A DNA stretch of 64,000 nt from Bacteroidia bacterium. GTDB taxonomy: Bacteria; Bacteroidota; Ignavibacteria; SZUA-365. Location: assembly GCA_027493955.1 (NCBI GenBank), contig JAOSJT010000001.1, positions 3,583,131-3,647,130 on the forward strand. The letters are read 5' to 3'. Position numbers and translations under genes: made by a program. The notes under the pieces were generated by a model. That model searched no databases. It was given only the letters and a program-made list of their open reading frames with translations, and was not told the DNA's origin. This document shows, piece after piece, positions 43,220 to 50,883 of the stretch (its first letter is position 1; every line of letters starts with the position of its first letter).

Positions 43220-43720
43220 ATGGCCTCAATCCCTGAAGTATGGCTTCGCGGTTCAATCCCGGACATCATCCCAGATCTGCAACCGGTGGCGCATGCGCTG
43301 CTGCAGGCGCGGGAGGATGTGGAGCGGTTGACGGAAGGCCTTGCTCCGGATGCGCTGTGGACCGAGCCCGGCAAGGCGGCGAGCATCGGTTTCCATGTGC
43401 GTCACATGGCCGGAGCGCTCGATCGCCTCATGACCTACGCTCGAGGGGAAGCGCTGTCCGATGCGCAACGCGAGGCGCTCGACGTGGAAAAGCTGCGTAC
43501 ACCTGACGTACGTGTGGAGATGCTCTTGACAACGCTGTACGCCACAATAGACAGGGCGCTGTCGCAGCTCCGGAGCACCGTGCCGGAGGAGCTGGAGCAC
43601 GGAAGGGCCGTCGGTCGCGCGGGGCATCCCTCCACCGTGCGGGGTCTGCTGCATCACGCCGGCGAGCATACCGCAAGACATGCAGGGCAAATCAGCACGA
43701 CGATGCGGGTGCTGGGCTGA
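43220..43720 (+). CDS. DinB-family (DinB/YfiT-like) protein
   Basis: 166 aa four-helix-bundle protein of the DinB superfamily. The three-histidine metal site is recognisable as SIGFHVRHMAGALDRL (first His pair) and GLLHHAGEHTARHAGQI near the C-terminus. Relatives are metal-dependent thiol S-transferases or damage-inducible proteins of unknown substrate. The ATG at 43220 (MASIPEVWLRG), preceded by AAGG, was preferred over the ATG at 43190, which has no ribosome-binding site. Confidence 0.87.
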   Translation: MASIPEVWLRGSIPDIIPDLQPVAHALLQAREDVERLTEGLAPDALWTEPGKAASIGFHVRHMAGALDRLMTYARGEALSDAQREALDVEKLRTPDVRVEMLLTTLYATIDRALSQLRSTVPEELEHGRAVGRAGHPSTVRGLLHHAGEHTARHAGQISTTMRVLG

Positions 43721-43829
43721 GAGTAGGCCTGGTGCAGTCCGCGACGTTCCATTGACGGCGCCAACAGTTACCATTGCGCAACGGGATACCACCATGCGAA
43801 AAAGCTAAACCCCACAATTCGGAGTGTAC

Positions 43830-44243
43830 ATGTTTGACATATTCAAAACCATTCTCGACGTCTCCAAATCGCTGCTTGGCCTCAAGGATCAGCTCAGGAC
43901 AGCGGACAAGGAGCGCAGAGGCGACATGTCGCAGTTGTTCATGAACATCAGCGACTGCCTGACCGCTGTATCAACAGAAATTCGGGACGGCGGGGTGCCG
44001 CATGGCCGCTGCGGCGAATTGCAGTTGTACGCGCAGGAACTGCCGGACAAGCTGCGAAAGGAGCTGGGTGATGAAAAGGCAATGGACCTGGGTGCTATGT
44101 TGTTCCATGCGTACAACGTCGAGAGCGTTGCCATGAATCTGCATCAGCTCGAGCATGCGGGCGAGAAGGAGCCCTATCTTGCGCAAATAGAAGAGGCCTC
44201 GGGGAAATTCCGCGCACTGGCCAATCTGGTCAAAGCGGGATAG
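43830..44243 (+). CDS. Hypothetical all-helical protein
   Basis: 137 aa beginning MFDIFKTILDVSKSLLGLKDQL; GGAG lies before the ATG, and a GTG two codons earlier is also possible. Composition is almost wholly helical with heptad-like spacing, and it ends EASGKFRALANLVKAG. Two Cys occur (ISDCLTAVSTE, GRCGELQLYAQ). No TM segment or signal peptide. I do not recognise the family. The N-terminus resembles the start of small regulatory partners found next to toxin-like or STAND-type genes, but that is a weak impression and no such gene is adjacent. Confidence 0.68.
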   Translation: MFDIFKTILDVSKSLLGLKDQLRTADKERRGDMSQLFMNISDCLTAVSTEIRDGGVPHGRCGELQLYAQELPDKLRKELGDEKAMDLGAMLFHAYNVESVAMNLHQLEHAGEKEPYLAQIEEASGKFRALANLVKAG

Positions 44244-44450
44244 GACTGTGGTGGTGCCGGGCGGCCCAGGGCTACGGTTCACCGAGTCAGTGCGGAGGTC
44301 CCTTACCTGTATGTTTGGCGAGGCGTGGTATGCGGGTAGCATCAGGCGTTCAGGACCGCAACCGAAAGGACGATTGACCGTACAAGCTATGATACGGTCG
44401 ATTTTGTAACCGACACCTGACACGTTGGAACAGGAATCCTCAAAGATCGG

Positions 44451-44954
44451 GTGAACGACCTTCGGAAATCTTCAAACCATCAACTGAAAGCACAGATCAA
44501 CGTGATAAGCATAACAGCAAGCGAAGTCATCGCGCGTCCGATACGCGAAGTATTCGCGTATGCAGGCGATTACCGCAACGACACCGCATGGCGCAAAGGC
44601 GTCGTCGAAATGCGCTATGAAGGAAGGGATGAACCCGCAAAGGGTGTGGTCACCTTCGAAGTCATGCGCAGCATGGGGATGAAGAACACAACCGTGGCTG
44701 AAATCACTGAATACAATCCGGTTGCAAGGACGGCATTCCGTTCGATCTCCGGCCCCGTCCCCTGTCATGGTTTCCGCGAATTTCAGGAAAGTGCCGAAGG
44801 GACCACATTCACCTATGTGCTCACACTCGAGCCGCGGGGTGTGATGCGTTTGCTCAAACCAATGTTGAGGACAATGTTTCAGAAACAGGTGGGTGAGGAT
44901 GTGCGCAGACTGAAGGCGAAGCTCGAGCATACAAATCTCCAAGCGTCCTCCTGA
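44451..44954 (+). CDS. SRPBCC-family (polyketide cyclase/START-like) protein
   Basis: 167 aa. The fold is suggested by ASEVIARPIREVFAYAGDYRND at the start, TFEVMRSMGMKNTTVAEITEYNP in the middle strands, and a long C-terminal helix (MLRTMFQKQVGEDVRRLKAKLE), all as in SRPBCC small-molecule-binding proteins. No catalytic residue can be named. The start is GTG at 44451; a GTG at 44502 would trim a poorly conserved N-terminus. It is 20 bp upstream of the HMA-AraC regulator gene and may share its transcript. Confidence 0.8.
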   Translation: MNDLRKSSNHQLKAQINVISITASEVIARPIREVFAYAGDYRNDTAWRKGVVEMRYEGRDEPAKGVVTFEVMRSMGMKNTTVAEITEYNPVARTAFRSISGPVPCHGFREFQESAEGTTFTYVLTLEPRGVMRLLKPMLRTMFQKQVGEDVRRLKAKLEHTNLQASS

Positions 44955-44974
44955 TAATATTGCCGGGCTCGTGA

Positions 44975-45562
44975 ATGAAAAATACCGTCCTTCATATCAA
45001 AAACATGGTTTGTCCCCGCTGTATTCGTGTAGTTCGCGAGGAGTTGGACAAGCTCGGGCACGATGTGCGCAGTGTGGTACTGGGGGAGGCTGTCATCAGC
45101 GGGACGGTGGAGGCCGGAGCGTTGGAAAGCATACGCGGGGTGCTCGAACAGAGCGGGTTTGAACTGATACAGGATAAGCGTGTCAGAATCATCGAGGCCA
45201 TCAAACATGCGGTGCTGAAGTTGGTACATAACGACCACGAGCAGAATCCGGTGGCCATCAACGATTCAGAATTTATCGCCCGAGAAACCGGCCATGAGTA
45301 CCACTATCTCACAACGCTTTTTTCATCGATTGAGAACGTAACAATCGAGCAGTATATCATCCTCCAGAAAATCGAATATGTGAAGGAACTGCTGAAGTAC
45401 GGCGAATTGACTCTCAGTGAAATTTCCTATCGCATGGGTTACAGCAGTGTAGCGCATGTTTCGAATCAGTTTCGCAAAGTCACAGGTATGTCGCCGACGC
45501 AGTTCAAGTCGCTCGGGGGCGCTCACCGGCACCATATCGACAATGTGAAGCCCATGCGCTGA
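44975..45562 (+). CDS. HMA domain-AraC family metal-responsive regulator
   Basis: 195 aa. Residues 1-65 form a heavy-metal-associated-like domain with metal motif MVCPRC (Cys13, Cys16). Residues ~90-185 form an AraC-type double helix-turn-helix (HEYHYLTTLFSSIENVTIEQY, ELLKYGELTLSEISYRMGYS, VSNQFRKVTGMSPTQFKSL). This short architecture occurs mainly in Bacteroidetes and is usually beside copper or other soft-metal export genes. It is likely to sense Cu(I) directly and activate the downstream OMP and copZ-copA units, which share an upstream element. The C-terminus ends in a His-containing tail (GGAHRHHIDN). Confidence 0.87.
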   Translation: MKNTVLHIKNMVCPRCIRVVREELDKLGHDVRSVVLGEAVISGTVEAGALESIRGVLEQSGFELIQDKRVRIIEAIKHAVLKLVHNDHEQNPVAINDSEFIARETGHEYHYLTTLFSSIENVTIEQYIILQKIEYVKELLKYGELTLSEISYRMGYSSVAHVSNQFRKVTGMSPTQFKSLGGAHRHHIDNVKPMR

Positions 45563-45607
45563 CACCGGTGTTTATCGGTCCTCCGCCAGTCCCGCCTTTC
45601 CGACCTC

Positions 45608-45645
45608 AATAATTCTGCAAATCTCTTTCACAGTTCTATAACACC
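45608..45645 (+). promoter_or_regulatory. Putative operator A, shared with the copZ-copA unit
   Basis: 38-bp element with AATAATT, TGCAA, TTTCAC, TTCT and TAACACC in fixed spacing; 30 of 38 positions equal those of 47051-47088. It lies 59 bp upstream of the outer-membrane protein ATG. Candidate binding site for the HMA-AraC regulator. Confidence 0.65.
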
Positions 45646-45704
45646 CGGCTGAACTCCGGGTGTCATCTTTGCATGAAACCATTCATATCCTTATGGAGGC
45701 TATC

Positions 45705-47015
45705 ATGCAAACATTTCTGTATATACTTCTGCTCTCGTTGTTCACAACCACCCTGCTGCACGCGCAGCACGATCATCATGCGCACCAGAAACAGAAAAGC
45801 GCAATCGACTCAACATCAGGCAGCAAAGCGCAGTCTGATGAATTATCTCACAATCCTGTGTTTTCAGAAGGCTCCGGCAGCAGTTGGATGCCCGAAAGCT
45901 CTGTAGTCCCGATGAAGATGTTTCAGCTCGGCGAATGGATGGCCATGATTCACGGGTCGGTGTCGCTGCGCTTTACCCGGCAGGGAGGCCCTCGCGGCGA
46001 GTCCGCGTTCAGCGCGCCGAATTGGTTCATGGCATCTGTGCGCAGACCGACGAGCGATAACGGTACGTTGATATTCCGAAGCATGCTCAGTCTCGACCGA
46101 TTCACGGAAGGCGGCGACGGCTATCCCTTGCTGCTGCAATCAGGAGAATCCTGGAAAGGCGAACATCTGGTTGATCGGCAGCACCCGCACGACTTCTTTT
46201 CGGAACTCTCCGCTCTGTACAATCATCGACTGACAAAGGGTCTGAGCGCTTTTGTGTATCTCGGCTATCCCGGAGAGCCGGCATTGGGTCCTCCGGCATT
46301 CATGCATCGCGCTTCCGCCGGATTCAATCCGGATGCACCGATCAGTCATCACTGGCAGGATGCCACGCATGTGAGTTTCGGAGTACTCACCGGTGGACTT
46401 GTCTGGGATCGCTTGAAACTGGAACTGTCGGCATTCAACGGAAGGGAGCCGAACGAAGAGCGATTCGGTTTCGATACCCCCCGATTTACTTCGCGAAGCA
46501 TTCGTTTCACAGTCAATCCGGTGCGGCAGTTGTCAATGCAGGCCTCAGTCGGTGCGCTGCGCGATCCGGAGAATAACGGCGTTGACGTGACGCGGAGCTC
46601 TGCGTCGCTTATGTATGCCCAGGCTCTATCAGGTGCCGGGTATTTCGAATCCGCGGTTATATGGGGACAGAATAACGATAGCCACACCGGTGTGACCGGG
46701 AGTCTTGTGCTCGAAGCGTCGCTCTATTTCTCGAAGTATGCCGTGCATGGACGCGCGGAAATGGTGGATAAAATCCGTCACGAGCTTTCGATTAGCGAGA
46801 ACCCGGAAGGAAAGGAACGCATCCGCCAATTTTCACTTGGTCTGTCAAGGAGCCTGATCGATATCGCGGGAATGAATGCCAGAATCGGCGCACAGGGCAC
46901 GCTCTACACACTTTCTCCGGATATGCAGAAGTACTACGGGGCGAACCCTGTGTCATTCCAGTTGTACCTGACCATATCACCTGCAAGCTCGTTGCAGAAA
47001 GCGGCACAGGAATGA
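45705..47015 (+). CDS. Copper-locus outer-membrane-type protein, His-rich N-terminus
   Basis: 436 aa. Signal peptide (LYILLLSLFTTTLLHAQ) then a metal-binding-looking HDHHAHQKQK segment. The body is strand-rich with aromatic-terminated strands (GSVSLRFTRQG, SLYFSKYAVHGRAEMVD), as in outer-membrane barrels, and contains the motif RQHPHDFFSELSALY. I recall RQHPHD-containing proteins from other bacterial copper/heavy-metal clusters, where their role is undefined. GGAGG lies 6 bp before the ATG. Putative operator A sits upstream, so copper induction is likely. It lies just before copZ. Confidence 0.8.
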   Translation: MQTFLYILLLSLFTTTLLHAQHDHHAHQKQKSAIDSTSGSKAQSDELSHNPVFSEGSGSSWMPESSVVPMKMFQLGEWMAMIHGSVSLRFTRQGGPRGESAFSAPNWFMASVRRPTSDNGTLIFRSMLSLDRFTEGGDGYPLLLQSGESWKGEHLVDRQHPHDFFSELSALYNHRLTKGLSAFVYLGYPGEPALGPPAFMHRASAGFNPDAPISHHWQDATHVSFGVLTGGLVWDRLKLELSAFNGREPNEERFGFDTPRFTSRSIRFTVNPVRQLSMQASVGALRDPENNGVDVTRSSASLMYAQALSGAGYFESAVIWGQNNDSHTGVTGSLVLEASLYFSKYAVHGRAEMVDKIRHELSISENPEGKERIRQFSLGLSRSLIDIAGMNARIGAQGTLYTLSPDMQKYYGANPVSFQLYLTISPASSLQKAAQE

Positions 47016-47050
47016 TGCTCATGCGGCAATCACTGCTGTCAAGCTGCGTG

Positions 47051-47088
47051 AATAATTGTGCAACACATTTTCACCATTCTGTAACACC
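47051..47088 (+). promoter_or_regulatory. Putative operator B upstream of copZ-copA
   Basis: Matches operator A at 30 of 38 positions with no gaps, 73 bp before the copZ ATG. The conserved blocks are AATAATT, TGCAA, TTTCAC, TTCT and TAACACC. The rest of the two intergenic regions is dissimilar, which argues for selection rather than recent duplication. Confidence 0.65.
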
Positions 47089-47161
47089 TCTGCACGATGG
47101 ATCAGTTAGCTTACACACAGGAAATACAGTAACAACTCAACAAGCGACGAAAGGCAATACC

Positions 47162-47416
47162 ATGAAATCAATCACAGTGAACATACACGGCATGACATGC
47201 AATCACTGCATCATGAGCATCCGGAAGGAATTGGCCAAGGTTCCGGGTGTGCTCGTGGATGAGGTGACAATCGGACACGCGGCGCTGCGTATCAATCCCG
47301 CTATCGCAGGAGAAGAGGAAATTCGACGAGCGGTTGAAGCGGCAGGCTACAGCGTACTTGAAATCAATGAAGAAAACCAGGACAGCCCCGGTCATGGAAA
47401 GGAAATACGGAAATGA
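47162..47416 (+). CDS. CopZ-like copper chaperone (single HMA domain)
   Basis: 84 aa. One ferredoxin-like HMA domain with MTCNHC in [21 protein letters not shown], and [12 protein letters not shown] at the end. It carries Cu(I) in the cytosol and hands it to the adjacent CopA. AAAGG lies 9 bp before the ATG at 47162. The frame is open 50 codons further up, but that part includes the putative operator. It overlaps copA by 4 nt (ATGA), so the two are made together. Confidence 0.88.
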   Translation: MKSITVNIHGMTCNHCIMSIRKELAKVPGVLVDEVTIGHAALRINPAIAGEEEIRRAVEAAGYSVLEINEENQDSPGHGKEIRK

Positions 47417-49689
47417 ATACCAACGAAACAACAAGCACGGTTCCCGCCACGTACACATTGCCGGTAGAAGGAATGACCTGCGCGAGTTGTGTTGTGCGCG
47501 TTGAAAAAGCCATCGGGCAGCTCCCTGGAGTCGAATCCGCAAGCGTGAATCTCGCAACGGAAAAAGTCAGCTTCTCCTTCGATCCCGACGTTACAGATCT
47601 ACCCGCCATCGCTACGGCGGTAGAGGCAGCCGGGTACACCCTGATAACTCCCAGGGAGACGGAGCCGCATCATATCGTCGACATCGAGCACAAAGGAGCG
47701 GCGTCGGATTCCGATCCACAGGCTGCAGCCTATGTCAAATTGAAGCGGGATTTGAAACTCAGTGCGGTTCTTTCAGTGCCCGTCATGCTCATAAGCATGG
47801 TGAGCATGTCCCCATGGTTCATGAACGCCGTGCCCGTCGGAATGCAGGAGATCAACACTTTTCTGCTGATTGCGACCAGCGTGGTGATGTTCGGACCGGG
47901 GAAGAGATTCTTCAGCATTGCCTCGCGACTGGCGCGGCATGGATCGGCGGATATGAACAGTCTTGTGGCCATCGGAACGGGCACGGCATACGTGTTCAGC
48001 GCCATCGTCACCCTCTTTCCGCACTGGCTGCCGATCGAGAATCCGATGGAGCATATCTACTTCGACACCGCGTCGACCATTATCACCCTGATTCTGCTTG
48101 GCCGGCTGATGGAGGCACGGGCGAAGCGCAAGACGACGGACGCGATGCGCACGCTGCTCGGGCTGCAGCCGAAAATCGCGCACGTCAAACGTGGCGATGC
48201 TATTAACGATGTGCCGCTTCGCGAGGTCCGGCAGGGTGACGTGGTGCTTGTCAGGCCGGGTGAACATATCCCGGTGGACGGCCTGATCGTGGCAGGGACA
48301 AGCGCGGTGAACGAAGCGATGATCACCGGCGAAAGCATGCCTGTTGAAAAACGTGCGGGCGATACCGTGACGGGCGGCACCGTGAACTCCAATGGAAGCC
48401 TTGAAGTTCAGGCGACGGCGATTGGCGAGAGAAGCGTCATCGCTCAAATCGTCCGGCTTGTCGAAGAAGCGCAGGGCTCGAAAGCACCGATTCAGCTTTT
48501 GGCCGACAAGATAGCCGGTGTTTTCGTCCCGGTTGTGCTCGGGATATCGCTGCTCACATTTGCCGGATGGTATTTCATCGGCGGCGTTCCCGTCACAGTG
48601 GCGATGATCAATTTCATCGCCGTGCTGATCATCGCCTGCCCCTGCGCACTCGGGCTTGCAACTCCGACCGCCATTATGGTTGGAACCGGATCCGGTGCTT
48701 TGAGAGGTATTCTGATAAAAAATGCGGAGAGTCTTGAACGCGCCCACAACATTAACATTGTGGTCCTGGACAAAACCGGAACGGTGACCACGGGTTCCCC
48801 TTCGGTTACTGCGGTATCACTGTTCGGCGAGATGAATGAAGATTCGCTGCTCTCGCTCGTGGCATCGGTTGAGGCAAGGTCGGAACATCCCATTGCACAG
48901 GCAATTGTCGAGTACGCGAAACAGAAGAAAATCGATCTCCTGCCAATTGACAGCTTCCAGTCATATAGCGGGCTTGGTCTGACAGCTGTCGCGGGCGACC
49001 ATACCGTGATTATCGGCAACGCAGCATTCATGAAGGACTGGGTCATATCTACCGAAGCCGCTGAGGCCGAAGCGCAAGCCATCGCAACTCGTGCCGCGAC
49101 GGCCGTGCATATTGCCATAGATGGCGTAATTGCGGGACTGATTGCCGTCGCGGACACCATTAAGCCGACTTCCCGACAGGCTGTTGCGCAACTGCGTGAA
49201 ATCGACATTGAGGTCATTATGATCACTGGTGATAATCAACAAACCGCCGAGGCCATCGCGCGGGAAGCCGGAATTGATCGCGTGATCGCCGGAGTTCTCC
49301 CGGGAGGGAAAGCCGATGAGATCCGCAAGCTTCAGCGCGAAGGCGCAGTGATTGCGATGGTTGGCGACGGCATCAATGATGCTCCCGCTCTGGCGCAGGC
49401 GGACGTCGGTATTGCCATGGGCAACGGCACCGCCGTCGCCATGGAAACCGCCGATATCACGCTGATGCGCAGCGATCTGATCGGAATCGGTGAGGCGATA
49501 CGGCTCTCGCGTGCAACCGTGCGTACGATCAAGCAGAATCTCTTCTGGGCGTTCATCTACAACATAGTCGGTATTCCCATCGCCGCGTTTGGCTTGCTGA
49601 ATCCCATGTACGCCGCCGCCGCGATGGCAATAAGTTCGGTGAGCGTGGTATCGAACTCGCTGCGTTTGCGACGGGCGGCGATAGGTTGA
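47413..49689 (+). CDS. copA: Copper-exporting P1B-type ATPase
   Basis: 758 aa. One N-terminal HMA domain (GMTCASC, Cys23/Cys26). Eight TM helices, with the transport motif CPC at 409-411 in [16 protein letters not shown]. Phosphorylation site Asp453 (DKTGTVTTG), the HP motif of P1B pumps in SEHPIAQAI, and [16 protein letters not shown] are present. The last TM pair ([36 protein letters not shown]) fits Cu(I) specificity of the P1B-1 group. It moves Cu(I) from cytosol to periplasm. Last gene of the unit; a strong hairpin follows. Confidence 0.96.
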   Translation: MNTNETTSTVPATYTLPVEGMTCASCVVRVEKAIGQLPGVESASVNLATEKVSFSFDPDVTDLPAIATAVEAAGYTLITPRETEPHHIVDIEHKGAASDSDPQAAAYVKLKRDLKLSAVLSVPVMLISMVSMSPWFMNAVPVGMQEINTFLLIATSVVMFGPGKRFFSIASRLARHGSADMNSLVAIGTGTAYVFSAIVTLFPHWLPIENPMEHIYFDTASTIITLILLGRLMEARAKRKTTDAMRTLLGLQPKIAHVKRGDAINDVPLREVRQGDVVLVRPGEHIPVDGLIVAGTSAVNEAMITGESMPVEKRAGDTVTGGTVNSNGSLEVQATAIGERSVIAQIVRLVEEAQGSKAPIQLLADKIAGVFVPVVLGISLLTFAGWYFIGGVPVTVAMINFIAVLIIACPCALGLATPTAIMVGTGSGALRGILIKNAESLERAHNINIVVLDKTGTVTTGSPSVTAVSLFGEMNEDSLLSLVASVEARSEHPIAQAIVEYAKQKKIDLLPIDSFQSYSGLGLTAVAGDHTVIIGNAAFMKDWVISTEAAEAEAQAIATRAATAVHIAIDGVIAGLIAVADTIKPTSRQAVAQLREIDIEVIMITGDNQQTAEAIAREAGIDRVIAGVLPGGKADEIRKLQREGAVIAMVGDGINDAPALAQADVGIAMGNGTAVAMETADITLMRSDLIGIGEAIRLSRATVRTIKQNLFWAFIYNIVGIPIAAFGLLNPMYAAAAMAISSVSVVSNSLRLRRAAIG

Positions 49690-49740
49690 ATCATTGAGGG
49701 AGGCATCAGTTCCGCGGACGAGTTCAATTTTCCGACACTC

Positions 49741-49780
49741 AATACCGCGCAGTGGATTGGCTCCGCTGCGCGGTATTTTC
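49741..49780 (+). terminator. Strong hairpin after copA
   Basis: 12-bp perfect stem AATACCGCGCAG (49741-49752) with CTGCGCGGTATT (49766-49777), followed by TTC only. Likely terminator, though with a short T-tract. Confidence 0.65.
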
Positions 49781-49788
49781 AATAGGAG

Positions 49789-49902
49789 CCGGCCCTTCGA
49801 CTCCGCTCAGGGATCGGCACTCGGGTGATGAGCGGCGCATCAACTCCGCACAGGGACCGGTATACCGGTGGTTGAGCGGAGCCGAAACCACCGGTTCCCT
49901 GA
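49789..49902. repeat. Dispersed GC-rich intergenic repeat with inverted copy
   Basis: CCCTTCGACTCCGCTCAGGG near 49793, a diverged CAACTCCGCACAGGGACCGG near 49841, and an inverted part GAGCGGAGCCGAA at 49874-49886. ACCGGTGGTT (49864-49873) pairs with AACCACCGGT (49886-49895). Same family as the repeats at 6.6 and 37.0 kb. Confidence 0.8.
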
Positions 49903-50103
49903 TATCACCCAGGAAATGAACTGGCGTGTGATCAGCCTCCAGCTGATGGTGTGTACACACAACAGGACGATCCACATGCGGGGGAGTGCAAGGGCAAAGG
50001 GATTTCCGCCGGGATTTGCGTACTTTCGAAGTGAGAACTGAAGAGTAATCCATCCGCTGAACGCGGACGGCATGCGACATACCAGTACCGAGGCGCTCGG
50101 ATA

Positions 50104-50883
50104 ATGCTTATCGGTTTTATCAGCGATATTCACGAGGACGTGGAAAGTCTGCGGGACGGACTCACCTTGCTCGAGCGACGTAACTGCGACGCCATTGTGT
50201 GTCTCGGGGATATCGTTGGTTTTACGCTGCCGTTTCAGCGCAATATTTCGGGACGCGACGCCAATCGCTGCATCGCCATGGTGCGCGAGCACTGCATTGT
50301 GGTGGTTGCGGGCAATCATGACCTGTTCGCGGTGCGACGGCTGCCGAAGCTATCCGCGGGCTTCGATTACGGGGATGACTGGTACGCGCTCGATTATGAC
50401 GTACGCGCGAAGCGCTCGCGCAACCGTGTATGGCTGTACGAAGACAGCGAGCTGCCGCATTTTCTGTCCGAAGAATCCCGCGAGTACCTGCGGACGCTGC
50501 CCGAGTATCACGTCCTGGACTTGAGCGGGAACAAGATGTTTCTCTCGCATTACCACTATCCCGATTGTTCCGGATCCACCATCGACTGGCCGAAGCGGGC
50601 GCGGGATATGCGTGAGCATCTGCTGTTCGCCGCGTCTCATGGCTGTACGCTGAGCTTCTCGGGACATGGACATCCGGAGGGCTGTGTGCTTGCGGACGAA
50701 AAGAAGATTACACTACTTCCCTTCGGCGCTCATGCCACCGGAGACGCGCGGCAGTGGATTGTTTGTCCCTGCATAGCAAACACCAGCCGCGCCAACGGTG
50801 TGCTGATCCTCGATACCGGACAGCAGGAGATCGAGGCCATTCCTTTGCAATCAAGAAAAACCAATCGTGCGGGGTTCCGATGA
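50104..50883 (+). CDS. Calcineurin-like metallophosphoesterase (YfcE/MJ0936-like)
   Basis: 259 aa. Dimetal site motifs: GFISDIHEDVES (D-x-H), CLGDIVGF (GD), VAGNHDLF (GNHD), and SGHGHPEG (GHxH) near residue 193. This is the compact single-domain phosphodiesterase group, cytoplasmic, with no signal peptide. The substrate is unknown. Its stop overlaps the ATG of the DUF294 sensor gene (ATGA), so the two are translated together; a role in turning over a signal sensed or made by that protein is an attractive guess only. Confidence 0.9.
   Translation: MLIGFISDIHEDVESLRDGLTLLERRNCDAIVCLGDIVGFTLPFQRNISGRDANRCIAMVREHCIVVVAGNHDLFAVRRLPKLSAGFDYGDDWYALDYDVRAKRSRNRVWLYEDSELPHFLSEESREYLRTLPEYHVLDLSGNKMFLSHYHYPDCSGSTIDWPKRARDMREHLLFAASHGCTLSFSGHGHPEGCVLADEKKITLLPFGAHATGDARQWIVCPCIANTSRANGVLILDTGQQEIEAIPLQSRKTNRAGFR

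Larger units (their letters stand above)
49690..50103. other. 414-bp intergenic region with terminator and repeats
   Basis: Holds the copA terminator hairpin (49741-49780) and the dispersed repeat (49789-49902). The remaining ~200 bp before the metallophosphoesterase gene shows no recognisable element. Confidence 0.5.

Noticed and set aside
47773-48747. 324-codon minus-strand open frame inside copA
   Set aside because: His/Arg-rich antisense shadow of a certain P-type ATPase.
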